Of a stretch of DNA of 64,000 bases, positions 27,628 to 38,104 are shown piece after piece. Position 1 is the first letter of the stretch. Each line of letters begins with the position of its first letter. The notes under the pieces were generated by a model. The model was given only the letters and a program-made list of their open reading frames with translations. It had not been told where the DNA came from and searched no databases. The DNA comes from Methyloceanibacter superfactus (GTDB lineage Bacteria; Pseudomonadota; Alphaproteobacteria; Rhizobiales; Methyloligellaceae): the NCBI RefSeq assembly GCF_001723305.1, contig NZ_LPWF01000026.1:121687-185686 (forward strand), written 5' to 3'. Both the position numbers and the translations under genes were made by a program.

Positions 27628-29554
27628 GTGAAGGCGTTCACGAACTCCCGCAAAGCGACTGGATCTCTGCGAGACCTTGCGGATGAAGCCTTAGTCAGGA
27701 AGGACTGGGCCAAGGCCGCGAAATTGCTCAATCAGCTCCTGGAAATCGAGGGCGAGACCAAAGCGCCGTCAACGATCTTCGCTAAGTTGCTCAGGCCCAT
27801 CGCCAAGGACGCGCGCTCGAAAATGCCGAGACTGCCGTTCGGAAAGGGCTTGCGCAGTATCCTGCAGATGCGTCGCTCTTGCGAGAGGCTGCGGAAGTCG
27901 CCCTGGCTGGGGAGAGCTGGGCTGAGGCTGTAGCGCGGTGGGAAAGAGCCCTCGCAGCTCAAGGTGACAAGGCTTCTGCCGTTTTCTATTCCCGCTTGGC
28001 GCTGGCCAATCGAAATGCTCAGCATTTCGATGCCGCACAAAACGTGCTCGCGCGCGGTTTGGCGAACTATGCCGGCAACGAGGCGCTGCTCAATGACGTG
28101 GCGGACCTTGCAGTTGCCATGCGCCGCGCGCAGGGCTTCCGCGCGTCAAGTCAGGACGAGAGCCGCCCGTATGTCTCCGTGACTGTCGAGTGCATCTGCG
28201 AGAGCTTCTGGTCGATCGAAAAGCGCCTCACCTTGCTCGACTGGAACGTCGGCGATGCGTTTCCGTGGCCCCTCATTCGCATGGCTCTCTTTTACGCTGT
28301 GGCACAGAAGGTCGGTCTCTACCAACCACCCCACCCGGTCATGTCGTCGGGTAAGGGCCTCAAGCGCGACCGGTCCAAAACCAAGCACCGCAAGTCATTC
28401 CCATCGAGCGGCCTCGTCCGCGCGGTCGCTGGCGCCTACGGTAAGTTCGCCAAAAGCCACCGCTGCGGCGTATTGATGGCGACCCGCCGGACTGGCGGGA
28501 CTGAACTCTACACTAAAGCCTTGCGGGCCGAGCTCGGAAGTGGCGCGCTGCTCTTGGATCGAGCGTGGGACGGAACTATCGCTAAAGGGGCAGTAGATTT
28601 TGACAATCTACTGAGCGAATACCGGGCTCGGTACAGAGACCAGGTGTTTATCCTCACGTTCCGAGACCGCATGGTTTGTGAAGAAATCCGCGAGCAATTC
28701 TTTGATCGACTTGGAGTCGATATCGGGGATCTCGCCAAGCTATGCCAGAGTCGGACCGCCTCCTTCTTAAAGCTGCGCAAAGGATTCACCGAGTTCTTCG
28801 GGATGAATCCAGTGAAAAAACTCTTTCTCACCAACGCTTACGGACTCTCGACCACTGCGGCGCTGGAAGGCGCGCGTGCTCAAGGTGCGCATGTGATCGA
28901 ACTGCAGCACGGCATCATCTCGCCGTTCCACCTTGGCTATAGCTGGCCGGGGCGTCCTCAAGTGCCATATAGCCCGGACGAACTTTGGTGTTTTGGAAAA
29001 TTCTGGCCGGAATCGACGCCGCTCCCGGCGAAGACAAGCTCCCGAGTGATCGGCGCGCCTTACGTCTACGAACTGGCGGCTAAGGCGGTCGGCCCGCGCG
29101 ATGAAAAAATAGTAGTGTTCACCTCGCAGGGTGTGGTCGGGCAGCAGCTGTTCGGTATGGCCTTGGAGGCGGCGCGCCGGCGACCAGACTTGCAGATCGT
29201 GTTCCGCCTCCACCCCAGCGAAATCCTTGAGCAGTACGAGGATAGCCTCAGAGGTTGCGACGACGTTCCGTCTAATTTTTCGCTGTCACACCGCGACCCT
29301 AATATCTTCGCGCTTCTGGCGACCGCCGCTATACAGGTCGGGGCATTCTCGACCACTCTATTCGAGGGCATGTCGCTCGGTACGAGGACCATAGTGGTTG
29401 ACCTCCCTGGTGCGGAGTATATGAGGCCCGTCATCGGCAAGGGAGACGCGCTCTTAGTCCGCGATGTGGATGAGTTGGTGTCGGCGCTCGATCGGGCGCG
29501 CTCGCGGCGGATTCGGAATATTATTACGCGAAGCCCGCAGCACGGCTTGTCTGA
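27628..29554 (+). CDS. TPR-like plus GT-B glycosyltransferase (candidate nonulosonate or phosphopolyol-type transferase), two frameshifts
   Basis: GTG 27628 has AAGGAAGG 6 bases upstream. The first about 150 residues are TPR-like helices; the frame breaks near 27812, where one added base gives KDAALENAETAVRKGLAQYP and then REAAEVALAGESWAEAVARW. The main domain shows GAHVIELQHGIISPFHLG, FGKFWPE, IVFRLHPSEILEQYE and TTLFEGMSLGTRTIVV, a GT-B donor site of the kind found in capsule (KpsS-like), CDP-glycerol and some sialic acid transferases. Near 29512 one missing T would give the ending SEYYYAKPAARLV with a TGA at 29552; otherwise the frame runs on to 29666 across the neuB start. Its position directly upstream of neuB makes it a candidate nonulosonic acid transferase (inference). 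About 640 residues. Confidence 0.65.
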
Positions 29555-29577
29555 CTCTCGTAGCGGAAATCAAGCCC

Positions 29578-30640
29578 GTGACACAAATCACACCATTCAA
29601 ACTCGGCACCAGAGAATTCAGCTTCTTGGCGCCTTATGTGATCGCCGAAATCGGAGTGAACCATGAAGCAGTCTCGACCGGGCCAAGCGTATGATCGAAG
29701 CTATTGCGAAGGCTGGGGCGCACGCAGCCAAGTTCCAGACTTACAAGGCCCATTTGCTTGCAGCAGAAGGTACGAGTCCGGCTTACTGGGACCAGACGCA
29801 GGAAGCCGCGTCTTCTCAGTTCTCGCTCTTCCAGAGGTGGGACACGTTCGATGAGGGCGACTATAGTGCGCTCGCTGCTCATTGCCGCGACTGTGGTGTC
29901 GATTTTCTGTCCACGCCATTCGATCTCGGCTCCGTCGACATGGTCGCGTCGCTGGCGCCGCTGATTAAGATCGCATCCGCTGATTTGACCAATGTACCAT
30001 TGCTGCGCAAAGTCGGCTGTTGCAGATTACCAGTGGTCATGTCGGTTGGAGCGTCCCAGTTCGAAGAGGTTGCGGTTGCCGTCGCCGAACTGACGCGCGC
30101 GGGCGCTCCCGAGATTGCACTTCTGCATTGCGTCTTGAATTACCCGCGCGGCCGGCCGATGCGCAACTCGCTCAGATCGGCGTGCTGAAAGGAACGTTCG
30201 TTGCACACCCGATCGGCTACTCCGATCACGTGATGCCGAGCGCGGACGGCATGCCAGCACTCGACATGGCTGTGCTGCTGGGCGCAGTCATCATCGAGAA
30301 GCACTTCACGGACGACAAGACCGCCGTCGGAAATGATCATTACCACGCAATGGATGAGAAAGATTTAGCATCCTTCATGCGCAGGCTCGCACTGTTGTGC
30401 GATTTTTACGGCTCGACCGAGCGAGATCTGTCTGGGGAGCGGCTCGCCATCCAGAATGCGCGGCGGCGCATTGTCGCCGCGCGGGACATTGCAGCAGGCG
30501 AGACGCTCGACGAAGAGAATCTGATTCCGCTGCGCTCAAATCGAGGCATCGAGATTGCCCAGTGGGACGTAGTGGTGGGACGCGCGACTAGCCGCGAGAT
30601 CTCACGCGGCGCTCCCCTCGAATGGACTGACCTGAAATGA
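29578..30640 (+). CDS. neuB: N-acetylneuraminate/nonulosonate synthase family protein (NeuB/SpsE), two one-base frameshifts
   Basis: GTG 29578 begins VTQITPFKLGTREF, then APYVIAEIGVNHE. Adding one G near 29668 gives GSLDRAKRMIEAIAKAGAHA and KFQTYKA. Adding one C near 30143-30145 joins LLHCVLNYP to ADAQLAQIGVLK, then GYSDHVMPSADGM and IIEKHFTDDKTAVGNDH. The C-terminal 70 residues are an SAF (antifreeze-like) domain (RRRIVAARDIAAGETLDEEN). Total about 354 residues, as expected. The family condenses phosphoenolpyruvate with a hexosamine derivative to make sialic, legionaminic or pseudaminic acid; which one is not decided by sequence here. Its TGA overlaps the start of the pyruvyltransferase gene by 4 bases (ATGA). 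Confidence 0.9.
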
Positions 30641-31650
30641 TAGTCACGATCTGCGGTGCCTATCGAAATGCGGGCGACCACCTCATCGGCCATCGGGCGC
30701 GCGAGTTGCTTCGGGTTCATGGGTTCGCCGATATCGTGACGGTGGACCGCAAGTCGATCGGCCCAGAACACTACGACCTGTTCAACAAGGCCCGCGCAGT
30801 GCTGTTATGCGGGGGGCCTGCATATCAGCGCGGCATCTATCCCACGATCTATCCCTTGGAGCGGGAGCGGGTGACGCCGCCCATCGTGCCTTACGGGCTC
30901 GGGTGGAAGTGGCCGGCGACCAAGGATCCAGAGACCTTCCAGTTCACGGATGAGGCGGCTGCGTTCGTCTCTGACATCCACCAGAAGATCGAATTCTCTA
31001 GCGCGAGAGATCCGCTGACCGTTGAGTGCCTGGCGCGGTTCGGCGTCGCCAACGTGCTGATGACCGGCTGCCCGGCTTGGTACGACCTCGAAAGCCTTGA
31101 GAAACCCTACGCTTTCCGGGATGACGTACGCTCCATTGTTCTGAGCATGCCTGCCAAGATGCAGCCCGGTACGTACGAGTTGATGGCCTGGCTGACAAAG
31201 CGGTTTCCAAAGGCGCGGCGGACGCTGAGCTTCCATCATGGTCTGCTCCCGTCATGGACCCCCCGAGGCCGCGAGATCGCGCGCGACTATCTCATGTTCG
31301 CTGGCCGGGCCATACTGAACGGGTGGCGCGTGGAAAGCCTGGCCGAGAGCCTGCCGAAGCTTGAGGCTCTCTACGGGGACTCTGATCTTCACATAGGCTA
31401 TCGCGTCCACGCGCACCTCTTCTGCCTGTCGCGCAGGGTCTCATCGATCCTCATCAGTGAGGATAGCCGTGGCGTTGGGCAGGCTGCGGCTTTGGGCGCC
31501 ACATGCTTGACCATCGATCGTGGCACGCTGTCGCCGATTCAGAATGCGGTGGAGGCGCACTTCAAATCGCGCGGAGCTGAAGTCGCGCACAGTGTAGAAA
31601 CTATGCGGGAGACCTATCCGACGATGCAGCGTTTTCTCGCAACGCTGTGA
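30637..31650 (+). CDS. Polysaccharide pyruvyl transferase family protein
   Basis: 337 residues from ATG 30637, coupled to neuB by an ATGA overlap. The N-terminal MIVTICGAYRNAGDHLIGHR matches the glycine-rich opening of PS_pyruv_trans proteins (CsaB/WcaK). Other landmarks are AVLLCGGPAYQRG and the late donor-site segment SDLHIGYRVHAHLFCLSRRV followed by SSILISEDSRGVGQA. The family transfers pyruvate from phosphoenolpyruvate to make ketal groups on glycans, adding negative charge, though some members have related sugar-transfer roles. The gene ends 6 bases from the convergent cytidylyltransferase gene. Confidence 0.82.
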   Translation: MIVTICGAYRNAGDHLIGHRARELLRVHGFADIVTVDRKSIGPEHYDLFNKARAVLLCGGPAYQRGIYPTIYPLERERVTPPIVPYGLGWKWPATKDPETFQFTDEAAAFVSDIHQKIEFSSARDPLTVECLARFGVANVLMTGCPAWYDLESLEKPYAFRDDVRSIVLSMPAKMQPGTYELMAWLTKRFPKARRTLSFHHGLLPSWTPRGREIARDYLMFAGRAILNGWRVESLAESLPKLEALYGDSDLHIGYRVHAHLFCLSRRVSSILISEDSRGVGQAAALGATCLTIDRGTLSPIQNAVEAHFKSRGAEVAHSVETMRETYPTMQRFLATL

Positions 31651-31656
31651 GGGAAT

Positions 31657-33294
31657 CTAGTCGTCCTTCCAGCCGATCTTTGCCTTGATCCGTCGCATGA
31701 CCGCCGCGTTGGAGCGGGCAGAGCTCTCGTGTAAGGCGCGCGCTCGCAGGATCTGACGAAGGTTCGGTGTCTCCATTAGTCGCTTCATGTGCGCGGCAAT
31801 GGTCTCAGTATCGACCAGGGCACCGAGGCCAAGATTGACGACGCCGAACCGAGCCGACGCATGCGTGTGGGTGAGCTCCTTGTCGTTTTGGCATAGACAG
31901 AGGACGGGAATGCCAAGACTGGCGAGTTCGGTGATTGTGCGGCCCGCACTGGAGATGGCAAGATCCGCCCTTTGCATGATGCCAGGCATGTAGCTCACAT
32001 TCGAGCAGATCTCGCCCTTCAGGGCGTAGGCGCCAAGCGAGATGGGGCGGCTCACCCCAGGCCCGAGTACGACGGTGACCGTGCCTGAGAATCCCAACTT
32101 TGCCAGCGCCTCGAGAGCCTTCTCGGTTAGGGCGCTGGGGTCTGTCCCGCCAAACACGACAAGCACATTCTCGACGTCATTCTTGAATTGAGCAGGCTGC
32201 CGAGCCGTCTCGAAACTGGGCGCAAGAATTGCATTTGCCATACCGGTTAGTTGGCGGTGGCCAGGAACAGAAAGGTTCTCGTATAGGTCGGAGACGACAA
32301 GGTCCGCGATTTCAGCCCCGATCCCCATGTCCTCGAACGTTACGACGCTCCCGGTAGCGCTCTTGATAGCCTCGACATAGACGTCCGTCGTGTCGAGCTG
32401 ATCGAGAATGACAAGATCCGGTGTAAGGCTTTGTACGAGCTCCACGAAGCCATCGTCGCCATCCACTGGCCTGACCTCGAATGGGAACTGCGATAGGAAT
32501 TTAGGCCCGAGGGGATGGGAAATGTCCGTGGCGACCACAATCTCGTGGCGGGCTAGTTCCTGGGCAAGGGCCAGCGCGCGGTAAACATGGCCCATGCCGA
32601 GCGTTTCGCTGGCGTCGGCTCGGATGACCACTTTGCGGCGCGAAGCGATGTGCTCAGCGACGGCCCAGTCGGCGAAGTCGTCAATGTCGAGTGACTCTTC
32701 TTTCGGGAGCTCAATGAGCCGAATCGGTTCGACGATTCGCGTCCCCTGCTCCATGAGATCCTTGAGACGGCAGCCGATGATGGCGCCGGTCTCCCGGAAC
32801 CGCCTCTCGAGCATCTGGCGGTTTACGCGCTTCTCATAGGCGGGTATCGGTTCGCCGTCCGCTCCAGGTCGCCAGCTCAAGTGCCGGTCGTCCACCACCG
32901 TAATAACCGAGCCAGCACCGCCCTCGAATGCCGCCAAGGCTTCGACTAGACGCGCGCTGCTCAAGAAGGGGCAGGTCGGCTGGAGCGTGAGAAAAATGTC
33001 CTCGCTATCAGCACCCGCGGCTTCGAGTTCGTGCGCTACTTTCAGTGCCACCTCATCGAGCGTGGCGCGTCCCGTGGTGGGGGGCTCGCGCAAAACGCGA
33101 ACACCCTCAGCACAAGAGATGGCCGCGATCTCGTCGTCGTCGGTGATGACCGCGACGCACTTCGGATCGCAGACGCTTAGCGCGGTCCTGATGGTGTGTA
33201 CAATTAGCGGAAATCCGGCGAGCAGGCGGACGTTCTTTCGGGGAACGCCCCTGGAGCCGCCGCGCGCGGGGATCATGACCCACGTGATCATCAT
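31657..33294 (-). CDS. Fused CMP-nonulosonate cytidylyltransferase and PseG/SpsG-like domain
   Basis: About 545 residues from ATG 33294 (a second ATG follows at 33291), with GGGGA upstream; the frame is open to 33366. Residues 1-220 are a NeuA/SpsF-type cytidylyltransferase: IPARGGSRGVPRKN, TLQPTCPFLSS and SLDIDDFADWAVAEH. Residues 221-545 match PseG/SpsG: RADASETLGMGHVYRALALA, whose His (about 236) corresponds to the catalytic His of PseG, then VFGGTDPSALTEKAL and DLAISSAGRTITELASLGIP. PseG removes UDP from the activated sugar before the NeuB-type condensation; the cytidylyltransferase activates the resulting acid. The fusion thus links the steps before and after NeuB, which is encoded 1 kb away on the other strand. 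Confidence 0.87.
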   Translation of the reverse strand: MMITWVMIPARGGSRGVPRKNVRLLAGFPLIVHTIRTALSVCDPKCVAVITDDDEIAAISCAEGVRVLREPPTTGRATLDEVALKVAHELEAAGADSEDIFLTLQPTCPFLSSARLVEALAAFEGGAGSVITVVDDRHLSWRPGADGEPIPAYEKRVNRQMLERRFRETGAIIGCRLKDLMEQGTRIVEPIRLIELPKEESLDIDDFADWAVAEHIASRRKVVIRADASETLGMGHVYRALALAQELARHEIVVATDISHPLGPKFLSQFPFEVRPVDGDDGFVELVQSLTPDLVILDQLDTTDVYVEAIKSATGSVVTFEDMGIGAEIADLVVSDLYENLSVPGHRQLTGMANAILAPSFETARQPAQFKNDVENVLVVFGGTDPSALTEKALEALAKLGFSGTVTVVLGPGVSRPISLGAYALKGEICSNVSYMPGIMQRADLAISSAGRTITELASLGIPVLCLCQNDKELTHTHASARFGVVNLGLGALVDTETIAAHMKRLMETPNLRQILRARALHESSARSNAAVMRRIKAKIGWKDD

Positions 33295-33387
33295 TGCTTC
33301 CCCAATGCCCTCGCCACTGTTGCCTCGTTTAGATTGGAGGCCCAGACTCGCGAGCGCCTTGAACATGTGAGTGGCTTTCCGAGAGGC

Positions 33388-35477
33388 TCATCCACTCCCC
33401 CGGCTTCCAAACACCTCGACGATGTTGGCACGCGCAAGATAGATATCGTATTCGGGCTCGCTAGCCTCAGTTGGTCGCGTTGAGTTAGTGTCGAATATTA
33501 CGACAAGCTCGTCGAAGTCGATATTGGGATACCGGTCGATAATGTATCGCAGTGGCCGTGGTGTGCTGATGATCAATACTTTGACTCGCACGCTTTCTCC
33601 TGGCGCGATCACGCGCACCTGCCCCAATTGAGCCATGCGGCGCACCTCGTGCGTCAACGGCGCTGCGGCATCACTATGATAGTCGCGCCATTCGAATACA
33701 GCGACCGAATCGCCGCGCATACGCGCAGCGCTTAAATGTTCGATCGCCGCTCCGTACGCGCTGTCGCTTCTATTGAAATCTGCGATGACCAGGCAATCGT
33801 ACTCAGGTCGTTCTCGAGGATGGGGGAGGATCGATTCCGGCGCCGGAAAAGGCCGTTTCGATGCAGACGGTTCGGCACGCAGATCGTGGGGTGCTGTAAC
33901 AGAGTGCCAATATTTGGCTGCCTCCTGATACTCACGTCGGACGCCGTAGTGTATGGTCTTGCCGTGCGTGGCCTCGTTACTCGTCAAGGACACCTCGCTG
34001 TCTACGGCGAAGGCGACAGGGCATGATTCCAGGATGCGGTCAAAAGGCTTGGCCGATGTGGCTTTCATGATGCGCATGGCAAACTCCGTATCAGCAGAGA
34101 CGCGAACGGTGTCCCATCCCCCGACGGCGTCCACGATCTTCCTTCGAAACATGAAGGAAGACGGATTCCGATCAATGAGGCGATCCTTCCGCCGGAATTT
34201 GCCTAAAAAGGACAGGGTTTCGCTCGCACGCGCCATGCAGGAATAATTGGCGGGGGCAGCGCTGTCACTCAGCAGACCATTGACCTGCAGTTCAATTTTT
34301 TGCGCGTGGGACCAATCGCCGGCATCATGCACGGTGACGAACTCCCCGGAGGCGAGCGATAAGCCAAGGTTGCGGGCGGAATAGGCACCCAAGTTACGAT
34401 CCTGGTGGGCGACCTTGACGCGGTTGTCACGGTCGGCGAGCCCTTCGGCCACCGCGAGCGTGTCATCGGTGCTGTGGTCGTCCACGACGATGATCTCTAG
34501 GTTTCGCCATGTCTGCGCAAATAGGCCCTCCAGCGTATAGGAAAGCGTGTTTGCGGCGTTGTAGGCGGGGATGATGACGCTAACCTTAGACTCCTGTTCC
34601 GGTGTGCTGGAGACTAGACTGGTCCTCAAGTTATCGATTCTGAGTGGCTTTGTATGGTTGGCCTTGGTGATGGGCAGAAGTCCTGCTTTGTCATAGAGTC
34701 GATTGATCCAAGACAGGCGAAGCTCGTCTATTTCAGTTGAGTTGCTTGAGTCAGAAGCGGGGTAGGTGTTTGCCATGGCAAGATAGAGGGTTGGATCGTC
34801 GAATCCATTGTCAAAAGCTTCCTGAATGAGCTCCCTTGCTGCCTCAACCGAGCCAATGCGCACGAGGCAGTATGCCTCCAGGACGATGTCCTTCAGTCGC
34901 ATCCTTAGGTGAGACTGCCTCGCGAAGTGAGTGTTTTCATAAGCACTCCTGAAATCCCCAGCGGCTGCCTGCCAGCACCCCAGCGCCCAGGCGGCTCGGG
35001 AAGATGCCGCCCTTTCGGGAGTTCGCTTCATTGCTTCCAGGTCTTTAAGGGCGTATTTGGAAAAGCCGCCCCAGAGCTTGGCTTCCAGGTCGATGACTTG
35101 CTGCAGCGATTCGCCGTCGGGTTGAAGTGGCTTATTGGTCCAACGAAGGTAACGTCCTATGGCTGGACGTAATCTCCGGACCACGTTCATCGTTCTGCGG
35201 AGCGGCGCGGTATATCTCCACGATCTACTCTGGTTCACAAGCGCCAATTCCTCGCGAAGAACGTCCGCCGCCTGCTTGGACTCCGACAACTCTGCTAACA
35301 GGTGAGATTCAGTGGCGAAGCGACGTGCAGCCTGTTAATCGCATTCCTAAGGTCCGCAATCTCCTCGCTCTGCTTCGTGGAATTCTCACGGATCTGAGTC
35401 TCAAGGTCTGCGATCGCAGTTGCCAGGCCGGGAGCAGACCGGAATCTGGCGGTGCCGTCATTATTTTTATCTTTCAT
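33388..35477 (-). CDS. Glycosyltransferase family 2 with coiled-coil and TPR-like N-terminus, one-base frameshift
   Basis: The central domain is GT-A family 2: KVSVIIPAYNAANTLSYTLE, IIVVDDHSTDDTLAVAE (first Asp motif), VTVHDAGDWSH (second acidic motif) and VRVSADTEFAMRIM. Upstream lie helical repeats (WALGCWQAAAGDFRSAYEN, ELIQEAFDNGFDDPTLYLAM) and the segment NQSRSWRYTAPLRR, often found after coiled coils in polysaccharide transferases. The annotated-looking start at 35289 is a TTG. Adding one base near 35316 joins it to a coil beginning at ATG 35477 (LETQIRENSTKQSEEIADLR), giving about 695 residues. The C-terminal about 150 residues form a further domain with DCLVIADFNRSDSAYGA, of unknown function. 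Probably builds the repeat unit. Confidence 0.75.
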
Positions 35478-35567
35478 TTAGCTGCCCAACGTTCACTTCC
35501 GCATCTTTGCTCAATATGACCTCCGCCCCATCGTCTTTGCGAACGATTGCGACCTTAGATCTTAACT

Positions 35568-35819
35568 CTATCGGCGAGCCGTTTCCGAACGAATATTCGA
35601 CCGATGACTCTCAATGGCGTCGTAGTGCGCCAAGGTTGACTGGTGGTAACGCTGCTCAACCGACGTCGTAACGCAAGCGATCTCCAGGCTCTTCTTCCTA
35701 TAGATGATTTGTTGCCCACGCCTTTCCTTCTGAGCATTGCGGCGTTTTAGATGTTCAATGTCTTCCGCAGGTAATTGACGGCGTAGCGCTAGCGCCTGAG
35801 AGAGGCCACGACCTCTCAC
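35568..35819 (-). CDS. Doubtful small ORF in a 406-base gap
   Basis: An 83-codon frame starting at GTG 35819 (AAAGG 11 bases upstream) lies in the otherwise empty stretch 35478-35883 between the acyltransferase and the GT2 gene, in the same direction as both. The product would be basic and helical (PAEDIEHLKRRNAQKERRGQ). It matches no family I know and its codon use is less GC-biased than its neighbours. It could be a decayed fragment of a longer gene. I see nothing else in this gap. Confidence 0.25.
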   Translation of the reverse strand: MRGRGLSQALALRRQLPAEDIEHLKRRNAQKERRGQQIIYRKKSLEIACVTTSVEQRYHQSTLAHYDAIESHRSNIRSETARR

Positions 35820-35883
35820 TAGCCCGAGACCTTTGTAACGCAGTTTGACGGCGTTCGTAGCCTAGACGTTCGACGAGTGGGGC

Positions 35884-37869
35884 TCATCGTGCCTTCTGAA
35901 GTATATCGCTCGCCAACCTGGACCGGTCCCCTATCAAGGCTGCCCCAACATAGCTCAGGTGACCAGCATCACGATAAAGCGGCTTCCCGTCGATCTCGGT
36001 CTTGCAGGAGACTTCGTCGCAGAGGAAATCTTGCGTGTCCACCACTTCGACATCCGCAAGTTCTGAAACGCGCTCTAGCAGCGCCCAGGTCTCTGCACGG
36101 TAGGCTTTCAGGCTCTCAAGCGAGATGGAGCAATCCTTCGGGGCGTCGAAGGTGATCCTATTCTTGGCGCGCCTCTCCAGGCAGGTGCCGATATTCATGC
36201 CGTTGGCGGGCGGAGGCGCAAGGACGACGACTTTCTTTCCGGCCGCCCGCACGGACATAACTAACCGTGCAAGACCGTGGGCGACCAACTCCGGTGTCAC
36301 CTCGCGCGCCGCATAGCCGTCCTTCTCCTTCACCAGCATCAGATTGCCGCTGCTGAGGATGGTCTGGAAGCGGGCGGCGGCAATGACGACCTCCAGGTCC
36401 TCGTTGTGGCGGATATAGTCGAGGACCCGCAGGTGGAAATCGAGGCATCCTTCAGCATAGGCGCGGTTGTAGCGCTCGTCCGCTTGCTTTGGAAATCGGG
36501 CCATGCCGATGAGAGGGTCGCAGGCACTCATTGTGGCCTGCTCTAGGCCGACCTTGCCAAGTGGTCGGATCAGCGCCGACGCCCAGGCCATGGCGTAGGA
36601 ATCGCCCCATATCAGCACTTTCGGCGCCAACGTCGTACGGCAATCTTTGGTTACACCCTCGAATTTGTAGGCTTTATGGGAGCATGAGCGATCAATGCCG
36701 TAATTGGCACGTCGGAGATGCTGATAGTCCGTGCCGGTGGCCGTCGCGCGGCCGATTGCAATTGGCGTCGCGACTATCATCAGGGAGGCGGCGATCAGCC
36801 CGGCCACCACACGTTGCGGGTCGTGCGCGAAGCCCTTGTGAAAGGGAGACTCGACAAATGTGTAGAGCAGCCAGCTCAGTGCAAGCGACAGGACAATGGC
36901 AATGGTCATCGCATAGCTAGGCGCTTCGCCTATCCATGCGGCCCGCGTGAACACGATCACCGGCCAGTGCACGAGATAGAGCGAATAGGAAATGTCCCCG
37001 AGCCAAACGATGGTGGCCGTGATCGGGTCTTGGCCCAGGAGGGAAGCTCCACGCTGGCCGCCCAGGATCACAACAAGTGTCGCGGTGCAGACGAGCAGCG
37101 CATCGAGGCCCGGATGGAAGGACCCACTCGGGTAGAGCGGGATGGTGAGCAAGATAAGCAGGGCCGGCAAGCGGGCCAAAGATAGGGGCCTACTGTAGGT
37201 CACATAAACGGGCAGCAGAGCGCCAAGCGAGCCAAGCGACAGCTCCCAGGCTCTGGTGGGCAGGAGGTAGAACGCGGCAGACGGGTCCTGGGGAGCCAGA
37301 TAAAAGCATAGAGTCATGCTGGTGAGCAGGACGCCAGCGGTCGTCGCGACCCAGGCTTGGCGCGGGACGAAGAACAGCAGTGTCGGCAAGACGAGATAAT
37401 ATTGTTCCTCGATCGCTAGCGACCAGAAGTGCAGGAGCACCTTGTTGTCGGCGTCACCGTCGAAATAGCCGGATTGTTGCCAGAGCACCAAATTGGTCGT
37501 GAAGGTGACGGCTCCCAGCGCTTGGGCCTTGAGCTGCTCGAGCTCCAGCTCCGTCACAAAGTAGGGGGCGGCCAGCACGGTGAGTGCGATGACCACGTAG
37601 GACGCAGGCAAGAGCCGCTTAGCGCGCCGATAGTAAAACTGGCGAAAGCTGAACCTGCCGGCTTCAATCCCTTGTGAGATCAGCCTTGTGATTAGAAAGC
37701 CGGAGATAACAAAGAAGATGTCCACGCCGAGATAGCCCGCGGAAGCGAGCGGTAGCTCTGCGTGATAGAGGACGACAAGCAGAACCGCCAAGCCGCGAAG
37801 AGCCTGGATGTCTGGCCGAAATTCTTTAACTTGGCGTCTAGGCGAGTCACCACCGTCCAAAATTGCCAT
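35884..37869 (-). CDS. O-acyltransferase, OafA/YrhL type, with C-terminal SGNH domain
   Basis: 661 residues. Residues about 17-360 form the acyltransferase-3 membrane domain with around ten hydrophobic helices: FRPDIQALRGLAVLLVVLYH (catalytic-region His in LYH), GVDIFFVISGFLITRLI, FYYRRAKRLLPASY and FWSLAIEEQYYLVLP. Residues about 415-650 are an SGNH hydrolase-like domain with WGDSYAMAW (catalytic Ser near 423) and YRDAGHLSYVGA (Asp-x-x-His near 637). Fused proteins of this type acetylate O-antigens and exopolysaccharides: the membrane part moves the acetyl group across the inner membrane and the SGNH part transfers it. This gives O-acetylation of the locus product. Start at ATG 37869; the reading frame is intact. 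Confidence 0.92.
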   Translation of the reverse strand: MAILDGGDSPRRQVKEFRPDIQALRGLAVLLVVLYHAELPLASAGYLGVDIFFVISGFLITRLISQGIEAGRFSFRQFYYRRAKRLLPASYVVIALTVLAAPYFVTELELEQLKAQALGAVTFTTNLVLWQQSGYFDGDADNKVLLHFWSLAIEEQYYLVLPTLLFFVPRQAWVATTAGVLLTSMTLCFYLAPQDPSAAFYLLPTRAWELSLGSLGALLPVYVTYSRPLSLARLPALLILLTIPLYPSGSFHPGLDALLVCTATLVVILGGQRGASLLGQDPITATIVWLGDISYSLYLVHWPVIVFTRAAWIGEAPSYAMTIAIVLSLALSWLLYTFVESPFHKGFAHDPQRVVAGLIAASLMIVATPIAIGRATATGTDYQHLRRANYGIDRSCSHKAYKFEGVTKDCRTTLAPKVLIWGDSYAMAWASALIRPLGKVGLEQATMSACDPLIGMARFPKQADERYNRAYAEGCLDFHLRVLDYIRHNEDLEVVIAAARFQTILSSGNLMLVKEKDGYAAREVTPELVAHGLARLVMSVRAAGKKVVVLAPPPANGMNIGTCLERRAKNRITFDAPKDCSISLESLKAYRAETWALLERVSELADVEVVDTQDFLCDEVSCKTEIDGKPLYRDAGHLSYVGAALIGDRSRLASDILQKAR

Positions 37870-38104
37870 CCACCCCCAGAGCCAGAAGACGCGGCTCGTC
37901 GTCTAAAAAAAGCGCTTACCGAGAATACTCTTCGCCGATTGAGGGCAAAAGATTAGAGTGGGATTGATTATCGGTGTGTCTCAGTCCTCTCCTTTGGGTG
38001 GTGGCTTGCTCAAGAGTTCCAATTGCTGGAACCTGTTTGGCAGTGCTAAGTTCCGTCCATTCCGCTCAATGCGTCGTTGACGCTTAAGGTATAGCCCTCC
38101 CCTC

